Shown one piece after another: positions 25,257 through 33,509 of a stretch of DNA of 64,000 nucleotides. The DNA is from an uncultured Pseudohongiella sp. (GTDB lineage Bacteria > Pseudomonadota > Gammaproteobacteria > Pseudomonadales > Pseudohongiellaceae), in NCBI GenBank assembly GCA_951812715.1, contig OX638323.1, positions 868,001-932,000 on the forward strand. Direction: 5' to 3'. The notes under the pieces are model-generated. The model did not search any database, was not told where the DNA came from, and saw only the letters and a list, made by a program, of their open reading frames with translations. The position numbers and the translations under genes are program-made. Numbering within the stretch: position 1 is the stretch's first letter; each line of letters begins with the position of its first letter.

Positions 25257-25787
25257 ATGGCCAACCTGCTGACGAGCCTGCGGCTGCTGCTCGCATTCCC
25301 GGCGGCAGCGGCGATCGCCGTGGAGGACCTGCTGCCGCCGGCTGCGCTGGCCTGCATCCTGCTGGCGGCTATCGCCAGCGATTACCTGGACGGCAGGGTT
25401 GCGCGGGCGCGCGGCACGGCGTCGGTAAGCGGGCAGTTGTTCGACCATGCAACCGACTGCCTGTTCGTGACGGCTGGTCTGGCCGGCGCGGCCGTGGCGG
25501 GACTCGCGCCCTGGCTGCTGCCGCCGCTGGTCGCTGGCGCCTTCCTGCAGTATGTGCTCGATTCGCATTACATGCATCGGCGAAAGTCCTTGCGCATGAG
25601 CTTTCTCGGCCGCTGGAACGGGATTCTGTATTTCGTTCCGCTGGCGCTAATCGCCGCCGGGCGGCTTTTCGACGCTGGCGCCTTCCAGAATCTGCTTTAC
25701 CAGGGCGCGACCATGCTCAGTTGGTTGCTTGTTCTGAGCACTGTCGCTTCAATAGTCGATCGTGTCCTCGCCCCGCGCGCTCAGTGA
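25257..25787 (+). CDS. CDP-alcohol phosphatidyltransferase family protein
   Basis: Membrane enzyme of 176 aa that transfers a phosphatidyl group from a CDP-activated donor to an alcohol. The full signature is present: DYLDGRVARARG...GQLFDHATD (DxxDGxxARxxxxxxxxGxxxDxxxD), near residues 42-65, flanked by four to five hydrophobic helices. The acceptor (glycerol phosphate, inositol, choline or other) cannot be told from sequence. Last gene of the fbiC-led run; the REP-like composite element follows immediately. Confidence 0.9.
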   Translation: MANLLTSLRLLLAFPAAAAIAVEDLLPPAALACILLAAIASDYLDGRVARARGTASVSGQLFDHATDCLFVTAGLAGAAVAGLAPWLLPPLVAGAFLQYVLDSHYMHRRKSLRMSFLGRWNGILYFVPLALIAAGRLFDAGAFQNLLYQGATMLSWLLVLSTVASIVDRVLAPRAQ

Positions 25788-25795
25788 CAACCAGT

Positions 25796-25953
25796 CGTCA
25801 TTCCGCGCGCAGTCGCGGATTCCATCCTTTTCGACCAGCAGATTCTGCGACAAAATGGCAGGACTGCCATTTTGGACGGCGTGTAACGCCGCCCCGCAGG
25901 GGCCAGGGGCGTGGATGCCCCTGGTCACTTCGCTTCGCTCGCGCAGAATGACA
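25796..25953. repeat. Composite REP-like element with a row of hairpins (family 1)
   Basis: Starts with a shortened family-1 unit (GTCATTCCGCGCGCAGTCGCGGATTCC), then outer arms GATTCTGCG (25841-25849) and CGCAGAATG (25942-25950). Between these arms sit four consecutive perfect hairpins: AAAATGGCA/TGCCATTTT (25852-25873), GGCGT/ACGCC (25878-25890), GCCCC/GGGGC (25891-25903) and CAGGGGC/GCCCCTG (25904-25923). Such multi-hairpin arrays resemble BIMEs. It may act as a terminator or RNA-stability element between the CDP-alcohol gene and the M20 peptidase. Confidence 0.85.
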
Positions 25954-25998
25954 GATGGGATATACTGCCCGTTTCCGGGATGTTTGCAGGAGACCGCA

Positions 25999-27339
25999 GT
26001 GGCGCGACCGAAACTCCTCGCCGCAACGTGCCTGCTGCTCTGGGCGGTCGCCGCGCAAGTCCAGGCCCAGGTCGGTCAGACCCTGGTGCCGATCGATCCT
26101 GCCCTGCGTGAAACATTCAACACCGTACAGAGCGATCCGCGAGTCGTTGAAGCGCTCGAAAAACTGCAACTGCGCGAGCCCGCCACGGTCGAAGAACAGA
26201 TCCGCATGACCGAGATTCCGGCGCCTCCTTTCATGGAAGACGAACGCGCCGCTTATTACCTGCAACAATTGCGCTCGCGCGGTCTCGCCGACGCCTACAT
26301 CGACAGCGAAGGCAATGCGATCGGTATCCGCCGCGGATCCGGCAACGGTCCGACCTTGCTGATCGCGGCGCATCTCGATACGGTATTTCCGCCTGAAGTG
26401 GACACCACCGTGGAGTTTCGGGACGGTAGATATTACGCGCCGGGCATCGGCGACGACACTCGCGGTCTGGCGGTGCTGCTGGCGGTGATCGAGGTACTTG
26501 AGGAAAGCGGCATCGAAACCGGCGCCGACATCATGTTCGCGGGCAATGTCGGCGAGGAAGGCCGCGGCGATCTGCGCGGCGTCAAGGCGATCTTCCGCGA
26601 TCACCCCGAAATCGACGGATTCATTTCCGTCGACGGCGTGCGTATGACGCGCATTACCATCGGCGGCACCGGCTCGCGCCGTTTCGAGTTCCGCTTCAGC
26701 GGCCCCGGCGGCCATTCCTTCGGCTCGTTCGGCCTCGCCAGCGCCATTCACGCCATGGGCCGGGCCATCGCCGGCATTGCCGAATTGCGAACCCCAAGTT
26801 ATCCCAAGACCACATTTACCGTCGGCACCGTCGATGGCGGTACCTCCGTCAATTCCATCGCCGCGGACGCGGTGTTCGCTCTCGACATGCGCTCGAACAG
26901 CCCCGAGGAACTCGCCACACTCGAAGCCCAGGCAAAGGATGCGGCGCTGGCCGCGGTAGCCGAGGAAAACGCACGCTGGAACAACGGCGAAATTTCTGTG
27001 GAATTCGTACTGATCGGCGACCGCCCCACCGGAATGACGCCGGTGAGCAGCCCAATAGTGCAATCGGCGGCGCTGGCATTTGAAGCTAACGCCATTGCCT
27101 TGCAGGAACTCGGCATTTCAAGCACCGATTCGAACGTGCCCATGTCTCTCGGCATACCCGCCATCACCATCGCCGGCGGCGGCGACGGCGGCGGCGCCCA
27201 TTCACCGGGAGAATGGTTCGCGCCGGAAAACTCCCACCTCGGCCCCCAGACCGCACTCCTGACCATCCTCGCCCTGGCAGGCATCGAAGGCTCAAGCGAG
27301 CCGCTGTTACAGGAGCGCAGCACAACCGAAAGCGAATAG
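25999..27339 (+). CDS. Exported M20-family metallopeptidase
   Basis: Zinc-dependent exopeptidase or carboxypeptidase of the M20 family, 446 aa, with a signal peptide (LLAATCLLLWAVAAQVQAQ). Metal-site motifs are AAHLDTVFPPEVDT (HxD), YAPGIGDDTRGLAVLL (bridging Asp), FAGNVGEEGRGDLRG (Glu-Glu) and a late GGGAHSPGEWFAPEN (His). The dimerisation domain includes RFEFRFSGPGGHSFGSFG. GTG 25999 is chosen because CAGGAGA precedes it and the signal peptide follows; the frame is open upstream to 25762, but that part is REP repeat DNA. Confidence 0.92.
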   Translation: MARPKLLAATCLLLWAVAAQVQAQVGQTLVPIDPALRETFNTVQSDPRVVEALEKLQLREPATVEEQIRMTEIPAPPFMEDERAAYYLQQLRSRGLADAYIDSEGNAIGIRRGSGNGPTLLIAAHLDTVFPPEVDTTVEFRDGRYYAPGIGDDTRGLAVLLAVIEVLEESGIETGADIMFAGNVGEEGRGDLRGVKAIFRDHPEIDGFISVDGVRMTRITIGGTGSRRFEFRFSGPGGHSFGSFGLASAIHAMGRAIAGIAELRTPSYPKTTFTVGTVDGGTSVNSIAADAVFALDMRSNSPEELATLEAQAKDAALAAVAEENARWNNGEISVEFVLIGDRPTGMTPVSSPIVQSAALAFEANAIALQELGISSTDSNVPMSLGIPAITIAGGGDGGGAHSPGEWFAPENSHLGPQTALLTILALAGIEGSSEPLLQERSTTESE

Positions 27340-27364
27340 CCAAATATGCCGGGATTTTCACTGC

Positions 27365-27486
27365 GGGGTGGGGCCCGGTCGGCGCAGCCGACAAGAAGCG
27401 CGGCTTCTTGAGGACCGAACGGCTCGCCAAGGATGGCGAGACTGGGGTCAATCGAAGTCAGCAGAGCCGCGCCAGGGACGGCATGC
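27365..27486 (+). repeat. Dispersed element family 2, copy A
   Basis: Contains CCCGGTCGGCGCAGCCGAC, then AAGAAGCGCGGCTTCTTGAGGACCGAACG and, at its right end, CGCGCCAGGGACGGCATGC. The same ordered blocks occur at 35110-35273, 38590-38752 (reverse) and 41345-41466 (reverse). Confidence 0.78.
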
Positions 27487-27510
27487 ACAACCCTCCGGAA
27501 TCCCCGAAAA

Positions 27511-27547
27511 GATTCTGCGACTCCGCTTCGCTATGCGCAGAATGACA
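27511..27547. repeat. REP-like hairpin (family 1)
   Basis: GATTCTGCGACTCCGCTTCG...CGCAGAATGAC, an 8-bp perfect stem ATTCTGCG/CGCAGAAT, in inverse orientation to the copy at 7244. It lies between convergent genes downstream of the M20 peptidase. Confidence 0.82.
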
Positions 27548-27581
27548 GCAAGCGACCGGAGCCCGGGGATGATTAAAACGT

Positions 27582-28412
27582 TCAGTTGCCGCCCTCCGCG
27601 TCCGGCTGCCGCCGCAGATGGCCGTACAGCAACTCCTCGGTGAATTCGACGCATTTGAATTCGAGCAACTGCATGCCTTCGTCCAAGCGGCGGTAAAGCG
27701 GAAAGCGGATGGTCCAGGGCTCCGTATAAACGGCGGGGTCTTCCATGGTCGCCTCGTACAACAGCGCGTCGCGGCTCAAATGCGACCAGCGTTCGGTTAC
27801 CCTGAGACCCTCGGTGTGGTGATTGCCGGCATGATCGAACCAGGTGTCGGGCACCTGATCGGTTACTTCGACGACCATGGTATCGCCTTCGAAACGGACG
27901 AGATTATGTCCCATCCAGGTATAGATCGGCGCTGCGAAGTCCGGTTGATCGACATAGCCGATGCGGCTGGCGCTGGCGAATTCGTAAGCGAAAACCACGT
28001 GATCGGGAGCTTGAATGATCTGAAACGGAAACGGCAGATAATTGGATCTGGGTATCCCCGGCATATAGCATTTGACGACGGGATCCAGCGCCAGCCAGTC
28101 CGCCTTGTTGGCTTGCTGCCGAGCGCGCGCTTCGGGGGTATAGGGAATTTCGCCGCCGGCAACGACGCCGAGTCCCGCGGGAATGGCGCCGATCGCGCCG
28201 GTTTCCGGCAGCGGGCCGAAATCCGCGGCATGGGGTTCGATATCGTAATGCGCCGAGCCAATGGCCTGCCAGATACCATTGAAATCGGGACGGCCGTCGG
28301 CCGTTCGAGGTATGTCGTTATTTTCCGCGGCCTGGATAGTGAAAGTCATGGTCAGGCAGGCGATCAGGGCGCCGGTCAGGCAAATGATGCGATGCGGGCG
28401 AGTGAAGATCAT
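27582..28412 (-). CDS. Hypothetical exported protein with 'GRPDFNGIWQ' opening
   Basis: A 276-aa protein with signal peptide (ICLTGALIACLTMTFTIQA) and the opening RTADGRPDFNGIWQ, seen in many secreted proteins of unknown function from marine gammaproteobacteria and acidobacteria. Other features are CYMPGIPRSNYLPFPFQIIQAPDHVVFAYEF, a GDTMVVEVT segment and LRVTERWSHLSRDALLYEATMEDP, suggesting a beta-rich fold. I cannot assign an activity. It is encoded leftward from ATG 28412, about 45 bases downstream of the SIS gene and in the same direction. Confidence 0.72.
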   Translation of the reverse strand: MIFTRPHRIICLTGALIACLTMTFTIQAAENNDIPRTADGRPDFNGIWQAIGSAHYDIEPHAADFGPLPETGAIGAIPAGLGVVAGGEIPYTPEARARQQANKADWLALDPVVKCYMPGIPRSNYLPFPFQIIQAPDHVVFAYEFASASRIGYVDQPDFAAPIYTWMGHNLVRFEGDTMVVEVTDQVPDTWFDHAGNHHTEGLRVTERWSHLSRDALLYEATMEDPAVYTEPWTIRFPLYRRLDEGMQLLEFKCVEFTEELLYGHLRRQPDAEGGN

Positions 28413-28457
28413 GCGAATCTCCCATGCTGATTTGCGGCCGGAAAAATTCTAGCACAG

Positions 28458-29024
28458 TCATTTCGCGGCGGCGCGATACTGTTCAAGCGCGATCAATAGC
28501 ACCTGCACCGCGGTCATGTGGCCCGCGAGCGTCTGCGCGCCGAAAACCCGGGAATTCGGCGCCGGCACCTGGACATGACAGCACCCGGCCAGCGGAAAGG
28601 CCGCGGCTTCGGCTACGACAAGAATTGGAACCTTGCGCGAGCGGGCCTGGTCAAGGATAGCGACTGGCAACTTGTCGCCGGGCAACTTGATAACGATCAG
28701 CAGATCGTCCGGGCCAAATCTGGAAATTTCGTTTTCCCTGGCGGCGCCATCAGCGCCGAAAATGCTGCAGTCGCGGCCTTGTTCGGCCAGCCCATGCGCC
28801 AACAGGGCGGCAACCGGGAAGGCATCGCCGAGGCCGCAGATGCGTATTGCGCCGGCTTGATCGAGCAATTCGACCGCGCGATGCAATATTTGGCGCTTGA
28901 GGGCGGTCTTTAGTCCATTAATAGACCTTGTGGACGCCCGTGAAATCACCTCGAGAATATCGGAAATTTCATCTCTTGCCGCGATCCCGGCGGACTTGGC
29001 GCGATCTGATGATGGAGAGTCCAT
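28458..29024 (-). CDS. SIS-domain protein related to RpiR regulators but lacking the HTH domain
   Basis: About 188 aa from ATG 29024 (ATG 29078 also in frame). The SIS fold binds phosphosugars: AGAIRICGLGDAFPVAALLAHGLAEQG, then FGPDDLLIVIKLPGD and RKVPILVVAEAAAFPLA. These segments align with the SIS half of the divergent RpiR gene at 29203-30066 (ARSIHVLGQRQAFPVAACLSIGLLKLG). The N-terminal DNA-binding domain is absent; only a short helix (DEISDILEVISRASTRSINGLKTAL) precedes. It may be a phosphosugar-binding partner or a truncated duplicate of the regulator. Confidence 0.75.
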   Translation of the reverse strand: MDSPSSDRAKSAGIAARDEISDILEVISRASTRSINGLKTALKRQILHRAVELLDQAGAIRICGLGDAFPVAALLAHGLAEQGRDCSIFGADGAARENEISRFGPDDLLIVIKLPGDKLPVAILDQARSRKVPILVVAEAAAFPLAGCCHVQVPAPNSRVFGAQTLAGHMTAVQVLLIALEQYRAAAK

Positions 29025-29080
29025 TCGGTCTTTATTCCTGTTCAAAGACTTCCCGCGATCCAATGCGAAATGTAACATTT

Positions 29081-29098
29081 ATTCAATTCAACTTGAAT
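29081..29098. promoter_or_regulatory. AT-rich dyad in the SIS/RpiR divergent promoter region
   Basis: ATTCAA-TTCAAC-TTGAAT, a 6-bp dyad, in the low-GC stretch 29060-29130 between the divergent SIS and RpiR genes. A plausible RpiR binding site by position only. Confidence 0.35.
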
Positions 29099-29202
29099 AT
29101 ATTAAACATATGTTTTTTCACTCGGCGCGGATTGAAATTTCCCCTCAATACTGTCAACATCCTGCCGCGCCATCCTCGTCATTGCTGATTTCTTTCGGCG
29201 AA

Positions 29203-30066
29203 ATGAAACAAAAGCTTCCGCCCAAGAATTTCGACTGGCTTCAGGGCGAAATTCAGCGCCGGTTCGAATCTCTGAGTCCACATCTGCGACGCATTGCGGA
29301 ATATGCATTGGCGGATCCAAACCGCTTCGCCTTGCAGACGGTCGCCAAGTCCGCCAGGGAAAGTGGCGTGCAGCCTTCCACGCTGGTCCGGTTCGCCAAG
29401 CTGTTCGGATACACGGGATATACCGATATGCAGCAGGTTTTCCGGTTGCGGCTGACCGAAGTCGCTGACTCCTTCCGCCACCAGGTCAGCGAACACCGGG
29501 ATGCGCTGGAAATGCTTAACGCCAGCGACCCGGCGACAGTTCTCAATGCGTTGTCCGATGCATCCGTATTAGCCGTCAATCAGCTCAAATACGACCTCCA
29601 GGCTGCCGATCTGCGGCAAGCCGTGCAAATGCTGGAACAGGCGCGCTCCATTCACGTGCTTGGTCAGCGCCAGGCGTTTCCGGTTGCCGCCTGCCTGTCT
29701 ATTGGCCTGCTCAAACTTGGCTGCCGCTGCCATCTGCTCGATACCGCCGCGGGAATGTTGCCGCATCAGATCGCCAGTTTGACCTCGGAAGATCTGCTGG
29801 TAGTCGTCGGCCTGGCGGATTTTTCGCGCACGGTGCTGGCAACGGTGCCCGAAGCCCGAGAGCGCGAAGTGCCTGTGTTGTCCATCAGCAATAGCCAGAC
29901 CAACCCGCTGGCGCGCAATTCCAGTCTGAATCTTCTGGTGCGCGATCCGAAACTGCACCACTTCGAACCGCTTGCTCCCTACGTCGTGCTGGCGCAAACC
30001 CTGGTCATCGCGCTGGCCAGAGCGCGCAAAGCAAAAGGAGAAGCCAAAGCAGCGGGCGGCGCCTGA
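29203..30066 (+). CDS. RpiR/MurR family transcriptional regulator
   Basis: A 287-aa regulator with N-terminal HTH_6 domain (LSPHLRRIAEYALADPNRFALQTVAKSARESGVQPSTLVRFAKLFGYTGYTDMQQVFR) and a C-terminal SIS phosphosugar sensor (SIHVLGQRQAFPVAACL...LLVVVGLADFSRTVL). The usual opening block is long; ATG 29203 (MKQKLPPKNFDW) gives a normal family length although the frame is open to 28897 through AT-rich promoter DNA. It is divergent from an HTH-less SIS paralogue. No sugar-catabolic operon adjoins, so the ligand is unknown. Confidence 0.88.
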   Translation: MKQKLPPKNFDWLQGEIQRRFESLSPHLRRIAEYALADPNRFALQTVAKSARESGVQPSTLVRFAKLFGYTGYTDMQQVFRLRLTEVADSFRHQVSEHRDALEMLNASDPATVLNALSDASVLAVNQLKYDLQAADLRQAVQMLEQARSIHVLGQRQAFPVAACLSIGLLKLGCRCHLLDTAAGMLPHQIASLTSEDLLVVVGLADFSRTVLATVPEAREREVPVLSISNSQTNPLARNSSLNLLVRDPKLHHFEPLAPYVVLAQTLVIALARARKAKGEAKAAGGA

Positions 30067-30104
30067 CCGGCTTTCCCGCGCTCGGGTTTCAAACGGATCT
30101 GATC

Positions 30105-30884
30105 ATGCAACTAAGTCGAGAATATTCCTTAAGCGCTTTCCGCATCCGCATCAACTGGATCATCCTGGCGGCGGTGCTGATGAGCATCGCCGGACTGCTG
30201 CGGCTGAGCTGGTGGCAACTCGAGCGCGCCGGCGAAAAAGTCGAGGCGCAGCGGCAACTGGAGGCGCGACTGTCGCAGACGGCGCCGCTGCTCGAGGAAA
30301 TACCCCGCGGGCACCTGCATCCGGCCAATCCGGAATTGCCGAACCGCCATGTAAGCTTGATCGGACAATACGAAAACGAACGCGGCGTCCTGGTGCTGGC
30401 CGAATTTTTCGACGGTCAGATCGGCTATGGCGTGGTCACGCCGTTTCGGCTTGCGGCTACCGGTCAGCTTGTGCTGGTCGAACGCGGCTGGATCAGCGGT
30501 ATCGGCGTCGATGCCGAAAACCTGGATCTGCGCGAGGTGGAAGGACCTCTGACGACCAGCGCCCAGATATTCGTGCCGCCGGCCGACGCTCGGATTCTGC
30601 GCAGCGAAATCGATCCGGAATCCTGGCCATTGCGCGTGCGAAGTCTTGAGCTCAATGTGCTGAGCGGCGTCTTCGGCGAAGAATTATTCCCCTTCAGCGT
30701 CCGCCTCACCGAAGGGCAGCCCGGCGCGCTGGTGCGGCACTGGCCAGCGGTGAGCGCCGACAGCGCGGGCTATACGCAAAATCTATCGTATGCGCTGCAA
30801 TGGTTCGCGGCCGCCTTGACCGTACTGATGATCGGCCTGCTTGCCAGCTCCAACCTCTGGTCCCTGCTGCGCGACTCGAACTGA
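30105..30884 (+). CDS. SURF1-family cytochrome oxidase assembly protein
   Basis: A 259-aa inner-membrane protein with one helix at each end (INWIILAAVLMSIAGLL and LQWFAAALTVLMIGLLA) and a periplasmic domain between. SURF1 signatures are present: the N-terminal W-Q-L-x-R-A motif (WWQLERAGEK), NRHVSLIGQYE, the VLVERGWI strand, and NLSYALQWFAAAL near the C-terminus. SURF1 helps insert heme a into cytochrome c oxidase. Cox genes are normally neighbours but none is seen here; this copy lies between an RpiR gene and a cytochrome-copper enzyme gene. Confidence 0.87.
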   Translation: MQLSREYSLSAFRIRINWIILAAVLMSIAGLLRLSWWQLERAGEKVEAQRQLEARLSQTAPLLEEIPRGHLHPANPELPNRHVSLIGQYENERGVLVLAEFFDGQIGYGVVTPFRLAATGQLVLVERGWISGIGVDAENLDLREVEGPLTTSAQIFVPPADARILRSEIDPESWPLRVRSLELNVLSGVFGEELFPFSVRLTEGQPGALVRHWPAVSADSAGYTQNLSYALQWFAAALTVLMIGLLASSNLWSLLRDSN

Positions 30885-31029
30885 CGTCACCAGCCATTCG
30901 CCCGGGGCCGGAATTGATTGTGCGCATACTGCAATAATCTGTTACATCTCTACCCGCGCGGCGTTCAACAAGCCTGTGTTCCATGCTAACCTTGTCACTA
31001 GATTCATCGCTTTATGGAGGCGATGGCAG

Positions 31030-31077
31030 AACGTGGCAATAAACGTGGCAATAAACGTGGCAATAAACGTGGCAATA
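31030..31077 (+). repeat. Four exact 12-bp tandem repeats in a 5' leader
   Basis: AACGTGGCAATA repeated exactly four times (31030-31041, 31042-31053, 31054-31065, 31066-31077), ending just before the GAGGAG ribosome-binding site of the gene at 31093. The 12-base unit is a multiple of three, so the reading frame stays open if the start were upstream. Copy number could vary by slippage. Confidence 0.95.
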
Positions 31078-31092
31078 GAGGAGAAACCGCTC

Positions 31093-32511
31093 ATGCGAAT
31101 TTTGTTCGGAAAAGTGCTTACCCTGGCCGCATTCGCGCTGACCGCGACTAGCGCTGCCGCGCAGTCGGACGAAGTTACCTTCCACAAGGATATCGAACCC
31201 ATCCTGCAACGCAGTTGCCAGAACTGCCACCGAATCGGCGGCGCCGGCCCCATGCCACTGGTGACTTATGAACAAGTAGCGCCGTTCGCGGGATTGATCG
31301 AATACAAGACCGGCCTGCGCGACCGCGCCGGCGCCATGCCGCCCTGGTATGTCGAAAAAAACATCGGCATCCAGGAATTCAAGGACGATCCCTCCTTGAG
31401 CGATGCGGAAATCGCGGCCATCTCGGCCTGGGCCCGCGGCGGCGCCACGCAAGGCGACCCTGCTGACGCGCCCGAACCATTGGAGTTCGATGACAGCGTC
31501 AAGTGGGGCGCCGGCGAACCCGATCTGATCGTGCGCATGGCGGATGTCACCAAGCTGGCCGGTACTCCGGACTGGTGGGGCGAAATCGAATCCGCGCCGA
31601 CCGGTTTGACCGAGGATCGTTACGTGAAATCGGTGGAAATTGTCGAGGTCAACGACGTCAACAACCAGGTCGGCACCGGTCGTGAAACCGTCGGCGGCCG
31701 TTACATTTTCCACCACATGATCTGGGGCACCGCGAAGTTCGACGAGAACGGCGAACGCCTGCCCGGCCCGTCTATTCCATGGCCGGTGCACGAAGTAGGC
31801 CGCAACGCCGATATATTCGACGAAGATGCGGGCCGCCTGCTCCAGGCCGGTTCCTGGGTAGTTTCCGATTCCGTGCATCTGCACTCCAACGGCCGTGATA
31901 CTACCGGTCATATGGAAATCGGCTTCCGCTTCCACGACAGGGATTACCAGCCCAAGTATCAAAACACCTTTATCGGTCTCGGCAATGGCGTGGACATCAG
32001 CATCGCCGGCAACGAGAAAGATCAGGAACTGCATGCCTATACGGTGCTGAATCAGCACACCAAAATCATCACCTTCGAGCCGCATTTGCACGCTCCCGGC
32101 GAGCGCATGTGTCTGGAAGCGATCTGGGGCTATACCGTGGAAACCCTGTCCTGCGTCGGCTACGACCATAACTGGGTGCGCGGTTATCCGTATGCGGACC
32201 ACGCCGCCCCGCTGCTGCCCAAGGGCACCATCCTGCATATCGTCGGTTACATGAATAACACGGAAACCAACCCGAATGTTCCCGATCCGCGCAACTGGCA
32301 GGGTTCGGGCAACCGTTCGGTAACCAACATGTTCATCGATCTGGGCATTCGGGTAACCATGACCGACGACCAGTTCTTCGAAGCCATGGAAGAGCGCCGT
32401 CAGGTGCTTGACCTCGGTCCGAATGATCACGTCATCGGCTGCCCCCTGTGTCTGGCGCCGCTGGTTGCGCCTGTCAGCGATGAAGCCGAGGACGATATAG
32501 CGGCTCCCTGA
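31093..32511 (+). CDS. Cytochrome c fused to PHM-like copper type II monooxygenase domain
   Basis: Periplasmic 472-aa protein with signal peptide (LTLAAFALTATSAAAQ), an N-terminal heme c site CQNCH (residues 42-46) in a PSD1-like segment, and a C-terminal region resembling peptidylglycine alpha-hydroxylating (ascorbate-dependent, copper type II) monooxygenases. Candidate ligands are HHM in YIFHHMIWG, HLH in SDSVHLHSNG, HLH in EPHLHAPGER, and Met in SVTNMFIDL. Start ATG 31093 has AGGAG 10 bases upstream; the frame extends to 30841 through the repeats. A hydroxylase fed by its own heme is inferred, substrate unknown. Confidence 0.82.
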   Translation: MRILFGKVLTLAAFALTATSAAAQSDEVTFHKDIEPILQRSCQNCHRIGGAGPMPLVTYEQVAPFAGLIEYKTGLRDRAGAMPPWYVEKNIGIQEFKDDPSLSDAEIAAISAWARGGATQGDPADAPEPLEFDDSVKWGAGEPDLIVRMADVTKLAGTPDWWGEIESAPTGLTEDRYVKSVEIVEVNDVNNQVGTGRETVGGRYIFHHMIWGTAKFDENGERLPGPSIPWPVHEVGRNADIFDEDAGRLLQAGSWVVSDSVHLHSNGRDTTGHMEIGFRFHDRDYQPKYQNTFIGLGNGVDISIAGNEKDQELHAYTVLNQHTKIITFEPHLHAPGERMCLEAIWGYTVETLSCVGYDHNWVRGYPYADHAAPLLPKGTILHIVGYMNNTETNPNVPDPRNWQGSGNRSVTNMFIDLGIRVTMTDDQFFEAMEERRQVLDLGPNDHVIGCPLCLAPLVAPVSDEAEDDIAAP

Positions 32512-32522
32512 CCCGGACAGCC

Positions 32523-33461
32523 ATGAGATTGCCATCCGTTGCACGGCCAGGCAGTATTTTCTGCCTGGCCGTTTTATTGATGATTTTCTTTGGCGCCGCC
32601 GGCCAGGCACAGCCCGATTACCAGTACGGGAGTCATATCGAGCCCGCCTTTGAAGGCTGGCGTCCCAATGACGATGGCTCTTTCAGCTTCATGTTCGGTT
32701 ACATGAACGAAAACTGGGCTGAAACGCCCGATATCCCCGTCGGCGAAAACAATTTCTTCGAGCCCGGAGATGCGGACCGCGGTCAGCCGACCCATTTCCT
32801 GCCGCGGCGCAACCGTTGGACCTTTGAAGTCATCGTGTCCGCCGACTGGGGCGATCGCGAGCTCGTGTGGACGATCAGCCACAATGGCGCAACCCGGTCG
32901 GCCTACGCCTCCTTGCGCGAGGATTACCTGGTCGACAACATGGTGATCGCTTCGGAAACCGGCTCTCTCGGCGCGGGCACCAGCAGTCCGGAATCGCGCG
33001 CCAATATGCCACCGGTGGTGGAAGTGTCAGGCGACGAGATTCGTCAGGCGCGAGTGGGCGAGCCGATTTTCATTTCCACTCGGGTTACGGATGACGGCTT
33101 GCCCGTGCGCAGACGGGATTCCACGGTGACCAGCGAAGCAGCGATTGAGCGGATGTTGCGCCGGCCCAGCCGCGTCACCGTGGGTAAGGTGAACGGCCTG
33201 TTTCTGTCGTGGAACAAGTATCGCGGTCCGAGCGGCGGCAGGGTAACGATCGATCCGCCATTGCCGAAGCCCTGGGAAGACACTCGCGCATCGGCCAATT
33301 CGCCCTGGGGTCCGCTATGGCTGCCGCCCCCGATTCCCGAGGACGGAATCTATGAAGTAATCGCGGCCTTCAGCATGCCCGGAACCTATGTCCTCTGGGC
33401 CAGGGCCGATGACGGCGGCCTGTACCACGATCAGTACCTCACCGTAAACGTCACTGAATAG
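32523..33461 (+). CDS. Hypothetical exported protein, likely partner of the copper-enzyme gene
   Basis: A 312-aa secreted protein starting 11 bases after the cytochrome/copper-enzyme stop, so co-transcribed. The signal peptide is SIFCLAVLLMIFFGAAGQAQ. The mature opening, EPAFEGWRPNDDGSFSFMFGYMNENW, and the PTHFLPRRNRWTFEVIV block recur in secreted proteins of marine gammaproteobacteria. The C-terminus (GIYEVIAAFSMPGTYVLWARADDGGLYHDQYLTVNVTE) looks like an Ig-like or cupredoxin-like beta-sandwich. No catalytic motif is recognised. Confidence 0.75.
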   Translation: MRLPSVARPGSIFCLAVLLMIFFGAAGQAQPDYQYGSHIEPAFEGWRPNDDGSFSFMFGYMNENWAETPDIPVGENNFFEPGDADRGQPTHFLPRRNRWTFEVIVSADWGDRELVWTISHNGATRSAYASLREDYLVDNMVIASETGSLGAGTSSPESRANMPPVVEVSGDEIRQARVGEPIFISTRVTDDGLPVRRRDSTVTSEAAIERMLRRPSRVTVGKVNGLFLSWNKYRGPSGGRVTIDPPLPKPWEDTRASANSPWGPLWLPPPIPEDGIYEVIAAFSMPGTYVLWARADDGGLYHDQYLTVNVTE

Positions 33462-33509
33462 TATTCCGCGCTGCCGCGGCCGTTCGCCAAATGCGATCGC
33501 CGACGGCGG

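Noticed and set aside
24849..25787. Rightward open frame of 312 codons covering the CDP-alcohol transferase
   Set aside because: Its first half is an out-of-frame reading of the membrane-protein gene; only the part from ATG 25257 has a family signature.
31030..31077. Possible CRISPR or iteron origin
   Set aside because: Twelve-base units without spacers, located in the leader of a secreted enzyme gene; no replication gene adjacent.
31012..32610. Long leftward open frame of 532 codons opposite the cytochrome/copper-monooxygenase gene
   Set aside because: Frame lies antisense to a gene with clear signal peptide and motifs; its product is His/Gly/Arg-rich with no family resemblance, as expected in high-GC antisense frames.
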